DNA of 64,000 nucleotides, taken from the NCBI GenBank assembly GCA_937975705.1, contig CALJTX010000031.1, forward strand, positions 17,250 to 81,249. The letters are read 5' to 3'. The DNA is from an uncultured Flavobacteriia bacterium (GTDB lineage: Bacteria > Bacteroidota > Bacteroidia > Flavobacteriales_D > Crocinitomicaceae). Positions 51,848 through 60,193 of the stretch are shown piece after piece. Under the pieces are notes generated by a model. The model was not told the origin of the DNA, did no database searches, and was given only the letters and a program-made list of their open reading frames with translations. Every line of letters begins with the position of its first letter. The first letter of the stretch is position 1. A program made the translations under genes and the position numbers.

Positions 51848-52699
51848 ATGTTTGGTCTGGCAAATCTCATTACCTCCTTTAACCTGCTCGGCGGAATCTG
51901 CTCCATCATATTTAGTTTGAGTGGTCGGCTCGATTGGGCTGTTTATGCTTTGGCAATTGCCGCACTACTCGATTTCCTCGATGGCTTTGTGGCACGCCTT
52001 ACCCAAACCAATGGCCTACTTGGCAAGCAACTCGATTCTTTAGCCGACCTCGTGAGTTTTGGTGTGGCGCCGGGTATTTTTATGTTTGTCATGATCATTG
52101 TAGGAATTGATCCAAGCGGGCTCTTCAAAAATGCCGATGGCGTTCAAACCTATGGCGGCGTAGCACAAGAATATGTTGTGGCGCAGCTCATCGACTGGAA
52201 AGCAGCGTTCTTTTATGGGCGCAACAACACCTACAATGCCTCCATCCAATTTCTACCTTTTGTAGCCCTCATCATTCCCTTTTTTGCGCTTTTTCGCTTG
52301 GCAAAATTCAATATCGACGAAAGACAAACTGATAAGTTTATTGGCGTACCCACACCGACCGCCACTATTTTCTTTGCATTTTTTCCACTTTACTTTTGGT
52401 TTGAACTTCCCAACTGGAGCCATCAGCCGCCGTTTATTCACGCGCTGTTTGATTGTTACACCCTCAGTATGATCTCCGTGTTATTTGCAGTTCTGATGGT
52501 TGTTGAACTACCTTTATTGGCCCTCAAATTCAAAACATTTAAGTGGCAAGACAACCAATACCGCTACTTATTATTGCTCATTTCGTTGATAAGTATTCCG
52601 CTTTTTTTGATTTGGGCCATTCCAATAATTGTAATTTTGTACCTGATTTTATCCATCATTGAACATATTCAATTCAAAAAACATGAAATTCAAAGCTGA
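51848..52699 (+). CDS. pssA: CDP-alcohol phosphatidyltransferase, probable phosphatidylserine synthase
   Basis: A 283-residue inner-membrane enzyme with six to eight hydrophobic helices. The catalytic CDP-alcohol motif reads DFLDGFVARLTQTNG, LLGKQLDSLADLVSFG, matching D-x2-DG-x2-AR-x8-G-x3-D-x3-D. An N-terminus of NLITSFNLLGGICSI fits type II phosphatidylserine synthases, which make PS for phosphatidylethanolamine. The true ATG is at 51848; an upstream TTG would run into the divergent gene's control region. Its 3' end overlaps purS by 17 nt. Confidence 0.88.
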   Translation: MFGLANLITSFNLLGGICSIIFSLSGRLDWAVYALAIAALLDFLDGFVARLTQTNGLLGKQLDSLADLVSFGVAPGIFMFVMIIVGIDPSGLFKNADGVQTYGGVAQEYVVAQLIDWKAAFFYGRNNTYNASIQFLPFVALIIPFFALFRLAKFNIDERQTDKFIGVPTPTATIFFAFFPLYFWFELPNWSHQPPFIHALFDCYTLSMISVLFAVLMVVELPLLALKFKTFKWQDNQYRYLLLLISLISIPLFLIWAIPIIVILYLILSIIEHIQFKKHEIQS

Positions 52700-52934
52700 A
52701 ATCGACGTCATGCCACTAGACGCGCTTCTTGACCCACAAGGCAAAGCCGTAACCAATTCCATGAAAAACATCGGCCTTGCCGAAATCGACGGCGTCCGCA
52801 TCGGTAAACACATCCGTCTTTTTGTAGAAGCCGCCAATATGGCCGAAGCCGAACAAAAAGTAGATACAGCCTGTAAAAAAATGTTAGCCAACCAAATTAT
52901 GGAGAGCTACCATTTTGAGCTTGCAGAAGCCTAA
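52683..52934 (+). CDS. purS: Phosphoribosylformylglycinamidine synthase subunit PurS
   Basis: An 83-residue small subunit (MKFKAEIDVMPLDALLDPQG, GRIGKH-like VRIGKHIRLF, then MLANQIMESYHFEL). PurS bridges PurL and PurQ in the three-part FGAM synthase. It is unexpected to find it away from purL and purQ, embedded between pssA (17-nt overlap) and an aldehyde dehydrogenase gene 4 nt downstream; purL/purQ are not in this window, though purC lies at its right end. Confidence 0.92.
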   Translation: MKFKAEIDVMPLDALLDPQGKAVTNSMKNIGLAEIDGVRIGKHIRLFVEAANMAEAEQKVDTACKKMLANQIMESYHFELAEA

Positions 52935-52938
52935 ACTC

Positions 52939-54360
52939 ATGCCCAAAGGTTTCAGGACCTTCCAAGCTGCCCAAAATACTTGGGATACCCAATTGTATTT
53001 TCCGACGCCACCCACTTTCTTAAAAAACTGGGAAGCACTCATCACGCCTGCGCAAAATCAATTTGGCAATACATCCGTATCCAAAAGAGCCGAGCTCCTT
53101 TTATTGATCAACACGCTGCTCAATGCAGACAAACCGCTGATTCAAGCACTTTACACCAAAGAAAGTGGCTTAAGTGAAGTGCGTTTTGAAGCGGAGTTTG
53201 CGAGGCTCACCCACACCATTTCAGCCTTTGCCGCGCACATCCAAAAGATGGCTTGGGAAAAAACATCCGTGCTCAGTCAAGAAGGCAAAACCCTGCGCAA
53301 AAAACGCTTGCCAATTGGCCCGGTACTGGTTTTGGGCTCTTCTAATTTTCCTTTAGCCTACTCTACCATGGGCGGCGATTCAGTTGCCGCACTTGCTGCG
53401 GGCTGTTGTGTGGTCCTTAAAGCGCACCCCATGCATGTAGGCACGAGCACAGCTGTCGCAAGTTGTGTGGCGCGCGCACTTGCTGCGCTTGAGCTGCCCG
53501 ACGCAATTTTTAGCCACGTCATCGACAACACATATTATTGGGCGAGTACTTTCGCGCAGCACCCACGCATACAGGCAATCGGATTTACCGGAAGCATCAA
53601 AGGAGGACGCACACTCATGGATTTAGCGGCCCAACGGCCGGCTCCTATCCCTGTTTTTGCAGAAATGGGCAGTCTGAATCCGGTGCTTATTCTTGAAGAT
53701 TTTCCCGAAAGCGCCGTTGCCGTTGCGGCGCAAAAATTGGCCAGCTCCATCTGCACAGATGCCGGCCAATTTTGCACCAAGCCCGGGCTTTTACTCGTGC
53801 ACGAATGCCATCTTGAGCGCTTCAAAAAAGCCCTCTTGAACGCGCTTGGACAACAAGCGGCGGTCCCGATGCTGCACCCCGATATTTATCAAAAATTTGA
53901 AGCGCGCAAGCGGCAAGTATTTCAGCTGAAAGGAATAGTGCAGCACCAAACCACCCAACAAGCCAATGGTCTGCTAGGGCGCTGGGGACTTGTTCAGTCC
54001 AATTTTACGCAGCTGCTCCAAGAACCAACCCTTTTAGAGGAAGTTTTTGGACCTTTTGCAGTATTGAGCTCCTTTTCAACCCAAACACAGCTCGCTGACC
54101 TTTTTGACTTACTTGGCGGCCAACTCACTTGCAGTGTTTTTTGCACTGATGTCCAACACATTGCACTCCCCTTACAACAAATGCTTCAAGAGAAAGCTGG
54201 GCGCATCATCATAAATGGCGTGCCTACAGGAGTGAGTGTAGACCACGCGATGCAGCACGGCGGTCCCTATCCAGCGAGCAGCGATGCGCGTTTTAGTGCA
54301 GTAGGCACAGATAGCTTACTGCGTTTTACCAAAGAAGTCTGCTGGCAATTGCAGCACTAG
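52939..54360 (+). CDS. Aldehyde dehydrogenase, alpha-ketoglutarate semialdehyde type
   Basis: A 473-residue NAD(P)-dependent dehydrogenase. Cofactor-binding and catalytic motifs are visible: VLVLGSSNFPLAYSTMGGD, IGFTGSIKGGRTLMDLA, the general base Glu in FAEMGSLNPVLIL and the nucleophile Cys in TDAGQFCTKPGL. The SNFPLAYSTMGGD form and CTKPGL are typical of 2,5-dioxovalerate dehydrogenases, which oxidise alpha-ketoglutarate semialdehyde to 2-oxoglutarate. No matching sugar-acid or hydroxyproline pathway is nearby, so substrate is uncertain. The start at 52939 avoids overlap with purS. Confidence 0.88.
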   Translation: MPKGFRTFQAAQNTWDTQLYFPTPPTFLKNWEALITPAQNQFGNTSVSKRAELLLLINTLLNADKPLIQALYTKESGLSEVRFEAEFARLTHTISAFAAHIQKMAWEKTSVLSQEGKTLRKKRLPIGPVLVLGSSNFPLAYSTMGGDSVAALAAGCCVVLKAHPMHVGTSTAVASCVARALAALELPDAIFSHVIDNTYYWASTFAQHPRIQAIGFTGSIKGGRTLMDLAAQRPAPIPVFAEMGSLNPVLILEDFPESAVAVAAQKLASSICTDAGQFCTKPGLLLVHECHLERFKKALLNALGQQAAVPMLHPDIYQKFEARKRQVFQLKGIVQHQTTQQANGLLGRWGLVQSNFTQLLQEPTLLEEVFGPFAVLSSFSTQTQLADLFDLLGGQLTCSVFCTDVQHIALPLQQMLQEKAGRIIINGVPTGVSVDHAMQHGGPYPASSDARFSAVGTDSLLRFTKEVCWQLQH

Positions 54361-54394
54361 TTCAAAAAACGGCGCATAGCTAGATTTTCTTTTG

Positions 54395-54402
54395 TATTTT
54401 TG
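54395..54402 (+). promoter_or_regulatory. Promoter -7 element of the coiled-coil protein gene
   Basis: TATTTTTG, 18 nt before the ATG at 54421. Confidence 0.5.
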
Positions 54403-54420
54403 ATTATCAAACACAACCAA

Positions 54421-55377
54421 ATGGAAACTCAACCTCAAGCACCTCAAAAATCGAATAGCTTTTATTTCGTCTTCATTTTCCTTCTACTGGCAGGGCTCGC
54501 TGGTCTTACCCTCGCATGGTCTAGACAACGTGCAGCGCTCAATACCTGCAACAACAAAAACACCACACTTCTCGCCGATATGGCAGACATGGAAGCAGCC
54601 CTCTCTGGCTATACCGGCAGCATGAAAAAAGATTTGAAACAAGATCTCCAGCAAATGTTGCGCAACTACAACAAACTCATCGAAAAAGATGCCAGCAAAG
54701 CAGATAGCCTCAATGCCCAAAAAGCACAGATTACCCAATTGCTCCAAAAACTCGACCGTTCAAAAATGACGGCCCGTGACCTCGTCAAAGCGAGAAAAGA
54801 AAACGAAACACTGCGCGGCATCATGCGCAGCTACGCCCGAACAATCGATTCTCTCAATACACTCAACATCGATTTAGGCAGCCGTTTAGAAGAAACAAAT
54901 GTGCGTTTATCTACCACAACCAACGAACGCGACACCTACCGCAAACAAGCCGAAGAATCACAGCAACAAGTAAAAAAAGGCAGTAAACTACAAGCCTACA
55001 ACATTCAATCTGAAGCGCTCAAGCAGCGCCTCAATAACTCCATGGAAGTGACCGACAGAGCAAAGAACGCCGTTCAGTTCCGCAGTAGTTTCACACTTTC
55101 TGAAAACGTCCTCTCCAATGCGGGCCGTAAAAATGTGTACCTCCAAATTACGGGTCCTGACGGTCAGGTACTCCAAGGTAGCAGCAATTTTGTAACAGAA
55201 ACTGAAAACGGCAGCACTGCCTACTCACAGCGCAAGGAAGTCGACTACCAAAATCAGGCACTAGACCTCACCATTTACTACGAACTCAAAGGAGAAGAAG
55301 CCGCCAAAGGCACCTATAAAGTACGCATTTTCTGCGAAGGACTCCTTATCGGCACAGACAGTTTCACGCTAAAATAA
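54421..55377 (+). CDS. Membrane-anchored coiled-coil protein, unknown function
   Basis: I do not recognise a named family. The 318-residue product has a short polar N-terminus and one membrane helix (about 15-35, FYFVFIFLLLAGLAGLTLAW). A long Gln/Lys/Glu-rich coiled coil follows (about 50-210), and then a beta-rich C-terminal domain (about 220-318; KNVYLQITGPDGQVLQGSSN, TYKVRIFCEGLLIG) like a small sandwich. Such proteins may scaffold envelope complexes. It ends 2 nt before the enoyl-CoA hydratase gene, so the two are probably co-expressed. Confidence 0.8.
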   Translation: METQPQAPQKSNSFYFVFIFLLLAGLAGLTLAWSRQRAALNTCNNKNTTLLADMADMEAALSGYTGSMKKDLKQDLQQMLRNYNKLIEKDASKADSLNAQKAQITQLLQKLDRSKMTARDLVKARKENETLRGIMRSYARTIDSLNTLNIDLGSRLEETNVRLSTTTNERDTYRKQAEESQQQVKKGSKLQAYNIQSEALKQRLNNSMEVTDRAKNAVQFRSSFTLSENVLSNAGRKNVYLQITGPDGQVLQGSSNFVTETENGSTAYSQRKEVDYQNQALDLTIYYELKGEEAAKGTYKVRIFCEGLLIGTDSFTLK

Positions 55378-55379
55378 AT

Positions 55380-56153
55380 ATGGACCACTCACACGAAAAC
55401 GGTTTTGTACTAACCGAAATTACCACAAATGGCATAGGGCTCATCACCTTCGGGCACCCCATGAGCAACTCCCTCCCCGGACACATCCTTCAAACACTTG
55501 CCGACACCATAACCGAATTAGCCGCCGATGAGCGTACAAAAGTTCTCGTGCTGCAATCACAAGGCAGCAAAGCCTTTTGCGCAGGCGCAAGTTTTGACGA
55601 ACTCATTAGCATTCAAGATTTAGAAACAGGGCTTGCCTTCTTTTCAGGTTTTGCCAAAGTCATCAACGCCTGTAGAAAAGCACCTAAACTCATCATCGGA
55701 CGCGTTCAAGGCAAAGCGGTTGGCGGCGGCGTTGGCTTGGCCTCGGCGACAGACTACTGTTTTGCCACCACAAAAGCTGACGTCAAACTTTCAGAACTCG
55801 CTGTTGGTATCGGGCCATTCGTAGTTGGACCAGCCGTAGAACGCAAAATAGGTTTATCGGCAATGAGTGAACTCGCGATCAACGCTACAGAATGGCGCAG
55901 CGCACAATGGGCCAAAGAAAAAGGGCTATACACAGAAATTTATGAGGATGAAGCCAGCCTAGATGCGGCTATACAAACCCTCAGCGACAAACTCGCCAAT
56001 TCCAACCCAGAAGCGATGCAAGAACTCAAGCAAATCTTTTGGCAAGGGACAGAAAACTGGGACAATCTGCTCCTAGAACGCGCCGCAATTAGTGGCCGTT
56101 TGGTACTCAGCGAATTCACTCGAGCAGCCATTTCTGCCTTTAAAGCAAAATAA
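55380..56153 (+). CDS. Enoyl-CoA hydratase/isomerase family protein
   Basis: A 257-residue crotonase-fold enzyme. The two oxyanion-hole segments are SKAFCAGASFDELI and QGKAVGGGVGLASATDYCFA, and the substrate loop is KLSELAVGIGPFVVGPAVER. The usual catalytic Glu of hydratases is not clearly placed, so isomerase or methylglutaconyl-CoA hydratase-like activity is equally possible. It probably serves fatty-acid or branched-chain amino-acid breakdown. Confidence 0.85.
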   Translation: MDHSHENGFVLTEITTNGIGLITFGHPMSNSLPGHILQTLADTITELAADERTKVLVLQSQGSKAFCAGASFDELISIQDLETGLAFFSGFAKVINACRKAPKLIIGRVQGKAVGGGVGLASATDYCFATTKADVKLSELAVGIGPFVVGPAVERKIGLSAMSELAINATEWRSAQWAKEKGLYTEIYEDEASLDAAIQTLSDKLANSNPEAMQELKQIFWQGTENWDNLLLERAAISGRLVLSEFTRAAISAFKAK

Positions 56154-56176
56154 TCTTTGATTTTTTCTGCTTTTCA

Positions 56177-56207
56177 TTTGTAAATAAACACAATAGTTGT
56201 ATCTTTG
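56177..56207 (+). promoter_or_regulatory. Promoter of rplM-rpsI
   Basis: TTTG (56177-56180), 19 nt, then TATCTTTG (56200-56207): a perfect consensus. The leader is about 48 nt. Confidence 0.88.
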
Positions 56208-56255
56208 CACCCCTAAATTTAGGGAAATTAAGTTTTTTATTTAATAGAAAGAACC

Positions 56256-56711
56256 GTGAACACATTAAGTTACAGAACGTTAGCTGGTAATACCGAAACT
56301 GCCGATAAGAAATGGTATGTTGTGGATGCTGAAGGTCAAACAGTCGGACGTTTGGCAAGTAAAGTTGCCAAAGTCATCCGTGGAAAATATAAAACCTGTT
56401 ACACACCGCATGCGGACTGTGGTGACAATGTGATCGTGATCAACGCGGAGAAAATCGCCTTTTCAGGTACTAAACTCCAAAACAAAGAGTACGTTCGCTT
56501 CTCTGGTTACCCAGGTGGTCAGCGTTTCACTTCTGCTGAGAACATGCTCAAAAACCATCCTGAGCGCCTCATTGAAAAGGCTATTAAAGGTATGCTTCCT
56601 AAAAACACACTTGGTCGCAAACTTTACACCAACCTCAAAGTTTACAAAGGTGCTGCACACAGCCACGAGGCTCAGCAACCAGAATTATTGAATCTTGATA
56701 CCCTCAAATAA
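56256..56711 (+). CDS. rplM: 50S ribosomal protein L13 (uL13)
   Basis: A 151-residue uL13: LSYRTLAGNTET, WYVVDAEGQTVGRLASKVAK, GKYKTCYTPHADCGDNVIVIN and a MLPKNTLGRKLYTNLKVYKG C-terminal block. The start must be GTG at 56256, since family proteins begin M-[ND]-T-L-S-Y at exactly this point and no ATG precedes it. It heads rplM-rpsI-rpsB-tsf with a perfect promoter; rpsI follows after 5 nt. Confidence 0.97.
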   Translation: MNTLSYRTLAGNTETADKKWYVVDAEGQTVGRLASKVAKVIRGKYKTCYTPHADCGDNVIVINAEKIAFSGTKLQNKEYVRFSGYPGGQRFTSAENMLKNHPERLIEKAIKGMLPKNTLGRKLYTNLKVYKGAAHSHEAQQPELLNLDTLK

Positions 56712-56716
56712 ATCGT

Positions 56717-57103
56717 ATGGAAGTCATTAATGCATTAGGAAGAAGAAAAACAGCGGTTGCCCGCGTTTATTTAACCAAAGGAAACGGTAAAATCTCGATC
56801 AACAAACGCGAGATGAACGAGTTTTTTCCAATTGACTTTCTTCAAGCCAAAGTTCACCAACCATTTGCACTTACCGGTACAGCTGGTCAGTACGACATCA
56901 AAGTAAACGTTGTTGGCGGCGGTATCAATGGTCAAGCAGAAGCAGTGCGTTTGGGTATTTCCCGTGCACTTGTAGAAGTATCTGCAGACTACAAACCAAT
57001 GTTGAAAGTGGAAGGCCTCATGACACGTGACCCACGTATGGTAGAACGTAAGAAACCAGGTCAACCAAAAGCAAGAAAGAAATTCCAGTTCTCCAAGCGT
57101 TAA
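56717..57103 (+). CDS. rpsI: 30S ribosomal protein S9 (uS9)
   Basis: A 128-residue uS9: NALGRRKTAVARVYLTKGNG, VVGGGINGQAEAVRLGISRA, and the C-terminal tail KPGQPKARKKFQFSKR that reaches the decoding site. It lies 5 nt after rplM, the universal order. Confidence 0.97.
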   Translation: MEVINALGRRKTAVARVYLTKGNGKISINKREMNEFFPIDFLQAKVHQPFALTGTAGQYDIKVNVVGGGINGQAEAVRLGISRALVEVSADYKPMLKVEGLMTRDPRMVERKKPGQPKARKKFQFSKR

Positions 57104-57123
57104 TCCGCTACCTGGACTGTTTA

Positions 57124-57141
57124 GCATCCAAGCATTGGAGC
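57124..57141 (+). promoter_or_regulatory. Small hairpin in the rpsI-rpsB gap
   Basis: TCCAA and TTGGA flank a GCA loop, with outer GC pairs, in the 98-bp gap before rpsB. It has no T run, so it is not a classical terminator; a translational control element for S2 is possible. Confidence 0.25.
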
Positions 57142-57201
57142 ACTTGCCTGCGGGCCCCTTCAATGTTGCTTTTTAAATAGGAACGTAAACAAAAACACAA
57201 T

Positions 57202-57972
57202 ATGTCTAAATTAACTTTTGAAAACCTACTCGACGCTGGTGTACACTTTGGTCACCTTAAGCGCAAGTGGAACCCGGCAATGGCTCCTTACATCTTCGAA
57301 GAGAAGAAAGGAATTCACATCATTGACCTCAACAAAACACTCGTTCACCTAGATCACGCATGTGCTGCAATGAAGCAAATCGCGAAATCAGGTAAAAAAG
57401 TACTTTTCGTAGCAACGAAAAAACAAGCCAAAGAAATCGTGGCTGAGCGCGTAGCAGCTGTCAACATGCCGTTTGTAACGGAGCGTTGGTCAGGTGGTAT
57501 GTTAACCAACTTCCAAACCACACGTAAGTCCATCCGCAAAATGACCCTCATTGACAAAATGAAGTCAGACGGAACTTGGGACACCCTCAACAAACGCGAA
57601 AAATTATTCAAAAGCCGCCAACGCGAAAAACTCGAGAAAAACTTCGGTTCTATCGCTGACATGACGCGTCAACCAGCAGCTATTTTCATCGTAGATATCC
57701 TCAAAGAACACATCGCACTTGCAGAAGCACGTCGTTTGAACGTTCCTACGTTTGCTATGGTAGATACCAACTCCAATCCTAAATTGGTAGATTTCCCTAT
57801 CCCTGCAAACGACGATGCTACTAAATCTATTACTTTGATCCTCGACGCAATTTGTGGCGCCATCAAAGAAGGTTTAGAAGACCGCAAAAACTTGAAAGCG
57901 ACTGACAAAGACGAAGCGCCAGCAGAAGCACAAGCTGAAGTTGCAGCAGACGCTACAGAAAGCGCAGAATAA
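57202..57972 (+). CDS. rpsB: 30S ribosomal protein S2 (uS2)
   Basis: A 256-residue uS2: LLDAGVHFGHLKRKWNPAMA, GIHIIDLNKTLVHL, ERWSGGMLTNFQT and DTNSNPKLVDFPIPANDDA. The C-terminus is an Ala/Glu-rich tail (about 235-256), common in Bacteroidota. The leader of 98 nt after rpsI holds a small hairpin but no clear promoter. tsf follows after 22 nt. Confidence 0.97.
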   Translation: MSKLTFENLLDAGVHFGHLKRKWNPAMAPYIFEEKKGIHIIDLNKTLVHLDHACAAMKQIAKSGKKVLFVATKKQAKEIVAERVAAVNMPFVTERWSGGMLTNFQTTRKSIRKMTLIDKMKSDGTWDTLNKREKLFKSRQREKLEKNFGSIADMTRQPAAIFIVDILKEHIALAEARRLNVPTFAMVDTNSNPKLVDFPIPANDDATKSITLILDAICGAIKEGLEDRKNLKATDKDEAPAEAQAEVAADATESAE

Positions 57973-57994
57973 TTCACCAATAAACTCTTATAAA

Positions 57995-58825
57995 ATGGCT
58001 ATCACAGCTGCAGACGTAAACAAATTGCGCCAACAGACAGGCGCAGGTATGATGGATTGCAAAAACGCATTGGTAGAAGCCAATGGCGATTTTGAAACTG
58101 CTATCGATATTCTTCGCAAGAAAGGTCAAAAAATTGCTGCTAAACGCGGTGGAAATGACGCCAAAGAAGGTCTTATTATGGCACAAGCTACCGCCGATGG
58201 TAAAGCTGGTGTTATCCTAGCCCTTAACTGTGAAACTGACTTCGTTGCCAAAAACGACGGTTATGTTGCTTTCGTACAATCTTTAGTAGACATCGCACTC
58301 AACAAATTGCCTGAAACAGCAGAAGAATTGAAAGCTTTGGCTTACGACGACAGACTTTCTGTTGAAGATAAAATCACTGAGCAAGTTGGTGTTATCGGCG
58401 AAAAACTTGATTTATCTGCATTTGCAGTCGTTCGCGGCGAAAATGTTGTTGCTTACAATCACCCAGGTAACCAATTGGCAACACTTGTTGGCCTTACAGT
58501 TGCTGGTGAAGAAGTTGCAGAAGCAGGTCGTCAAGTAGCCATGCAAGTTGCAGCTATGGCTCCTATCGCTGTCGACAAAAATGGTGTAGACGAGCGCACA
58601 ATCGAGCGCGAAATCGAAATTGGTAAAGAATTGGCTATCCAAGAAGGTAAACCAGCAGATATGGCTGAGAAAATCGCTTTGGGTCGTTTGAACAAATTCT
58701 TCCAAGAAAACACATTGCTTAGCCAAGCATTCGTTCGCGACAACAAACTCACTGTAGAACAATTCTTAAACAGCACCGCTAAAGGTCTTACCGTTTCAGA
58801 ATTCAAACGCTTCTCATTGAGCTAA
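57995..58825 (+). CDS. tsf: Elongation factor Ts
   Basis: A 276-residue nucleotide-exchange factor for EF-Tu. Signatures: VNKLRQQTGAGMMDCKNALVEANGDFE-type N-terminal domain (LRQQTGAGMMDCKNAL), ALNCETDFVAKNDGYV and QVAAMAPIAV. The start MAITAADVN at 57995 matches family N-termini; a longer frame overlaps rpsB. It ends the ribosomal unit before a terminator. Confidence 0.97.
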   Translation: MAITAADVNKLRQQTGAGMMDCKNALVEANGDFETAIDILRKKGQKIAAKRGGNDAKEGLIMAQATADGKAGVILALNCETDFVAKNDGYVAFVQSLVDIALNKLPETAEELKALAYDDRLSVEDKITEQVGVIGEKLDLSAFAVVRGENVVAYNHPGNQLATLVGLTVAGEEVAEAGRQVAMQVAAMAPIAVDKNGVDERTIEREIEIGKELAIQEGKPADMAEKIALGRLNKFFQENTLLSQAFVRDNKLTVEQFLNSTAKGLTVSEFKRFSLS

Positions 58826-58845
58826 GAAAACACTCCTATTTAAAA

Positions 58846-58876
58846 AAAAGCTATCGAAATCGGTAGCTTTTTTTTT
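58846..58876 (+). terminator. Terminator after tsf
   Basis: AAAGCTATCG and CGGTAGCTTT pair with one wobble around an AAAT loop, followed by a T run. Flanking A and T runs would let it work in both directions. Confidence 0.88.
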
Positions 58877-58906
58877 ACCCCAATCTGATATAAACACGAT
58901 TCATAG

Positions 58907-58914
58907 TATATTTG
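58907..58914 (+). promoter_or_regulatory. Promoter -7 element of pyrH-frr
   Basis: TATATTTG ends 8 nt before the pyrH ATG at 58923. Confidence 0.55.
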
Positions 58915-58922
58915 TCTTGCAT

Positions 58923-59633
58923 ATGAAATACAAACGCATTCTTCTCAAACTTTCAGGTGAGTCTCTCATGGGAGACAAACAATTTGGCATCGACAACGCA
59001 CGCATTAGTGCCTATGCGCAGCAGATCAAAGAACTCAATGATGCTGGTGTTGAAATCGCAATAGTGATCGGAGGTGGCAATATTTTCAGAGGTGTGCAGG
59101 CTGAGCAAGGTGGCATGGACCGCACTCACGGCGACTACATGGGTATGCTCGCTACCATGATCAACTCCATGGCACTACAATCTGCGTTAGAAACCGTCGG
59201 TGTAACAACACGTTTGCAATCTGCCATTGAAATGAAAGAAATTGCCGAGCCATTTGTACGCCGCAGAGCCATGCGTCACCTGGAGAAAGGAAGAGTGGTT
59301 ATTTTTGGCGCCGGAACAGGCAACCCATTCTTTACCACAGATTCTGCCGCGTCTTTGCGCGCCATTGAAATCAATGCAGAAGTTATTCTTAAAGGAACCC
59401 GCGTAGATGGAATTTACACCGCAGATCCGTTCAAAGACAATAGCGCTACCAAATTTGACCAAATTTCATTTGACGAAGTATATGCCAGAGGGCTTAACGT
59501 CATGGACATGACCGCATTTACCCTTTGCAAAGAAAACAATTTACCCATCATCGTATTTGACATGGATACTCCTGGAAACTTACGCAAGTTAATGGAAGGA
59601 GCGCCTGTCGGAACTTTAGTTTGCGCATCATGA
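58923..59633 (+). CDS. pyrH: UMP kinase
   Basis: A 236-residue amino-acid-kinase-fold enzyme that phosphorylates UMP to UDP. MKYKRILLKLSGESLMGD, VIGGGNIFRG, DYMGMLATMINSMAL and GAGTGNPFFTTDSAASLRA are all diagnostic. The ATG at 58923 is 8 nt after the TATATTTG element; a TTG two codons earlier is less likely. It overlaps frr by 4 nt (ATGA). Confidence 0.96.
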   Translation: MKYKRILLKLSGESLMGDKQFGIDNARISAYAQQIKELNDAGVEIAIVIGGGNIFRGVQAEQGGMDRTHGDYMGMLATMINSMALQSALETVGVTTRLQSAIEMKEIAEPFVRRRAMRHLEKGRVVIFGAGTGNPFFTTDSAASLRAIEINAEVILKGTRVDGIYTADPFKDNSATKFDQISFDEVYARGLNVMDMTAFTLCKENNLPIIVFDMDTPGNLRKLMEGAPVGTLVCAS

Positions 59634-60193
59634 CAGAAGAACTCACAATGATTTACGACGAATTCAAGGAAGCCAATCAAAAATCCTTGGTTCACCTTGA
59701 AAACGAACTCATTAAAATCCGAGCAGGAAAGGCAAGTCCAGCCATGCTCAATAGCGTAATGATTGAGTATTATGGCTCCATGACACCCTTGCATCAGGTA
59801 GCCAACGTCAATACTACAGACGCGCGTACCATTATTGTACAACCCTGGGAAAAGCCCTTACTCAACGACATCGCTAAAGGGATCATCAATGCCAATCTCG
59901 GACTCAATCCGCAGAACAACGGCGAACAACTGATCATTACCGTTCCTCCGCTCACAGAAGAACGCCGTCGCGATTTAGTGAAGCGTGCCAAAACCGAAGC
60001 AGAAAATGCCAAAATTGGTGTGCGCAACAACCGCAAAGACGCGCTAGACATGATCAAAGACCTTAAAAACGAAGGCTTATCTGAAGATTTAGTCAAAGTA
60101 GGTGAAGAAGAAATTCAAAAAATCACCAATAGCTTCATCAAAAAAGTAGACGAGTTAGTAGAGCTCAAGGAAAAGGACATCATGACGGTCTAA
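59630..60193 (+). CDS. frr: Ribosome recycling factor
   Basis: A 187-residue RRF that splits post-termination ribosomes with EF-G. Marks include LENELIKIRAGKASPAMLNS, TIIVQPWEKPLL, PPLTEERRRDLVK and IRNNRKDA-like GVRNNRKDALD. pyrH-frr order is widely conserved. It overlaps the convergent ABC ATPase gene by 4 nt. Confidence 0.96.
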   Translation: MTEELTMIYDEFKEANQKSLVHLENELIKIRAGKASPAMLNSVMIEYYGSMTPLHQVANVNTTDARTIIVQPWEKPLLNDIAKGIINANLGLNPQNNGEQLIITVPPLTEERRRDLVKRAKTEAENAKIGVRNNRKDALDMIKDLKNEGLSEDLVKVGEEEIQKITNSFIKKVDELVELKEKDIMTV

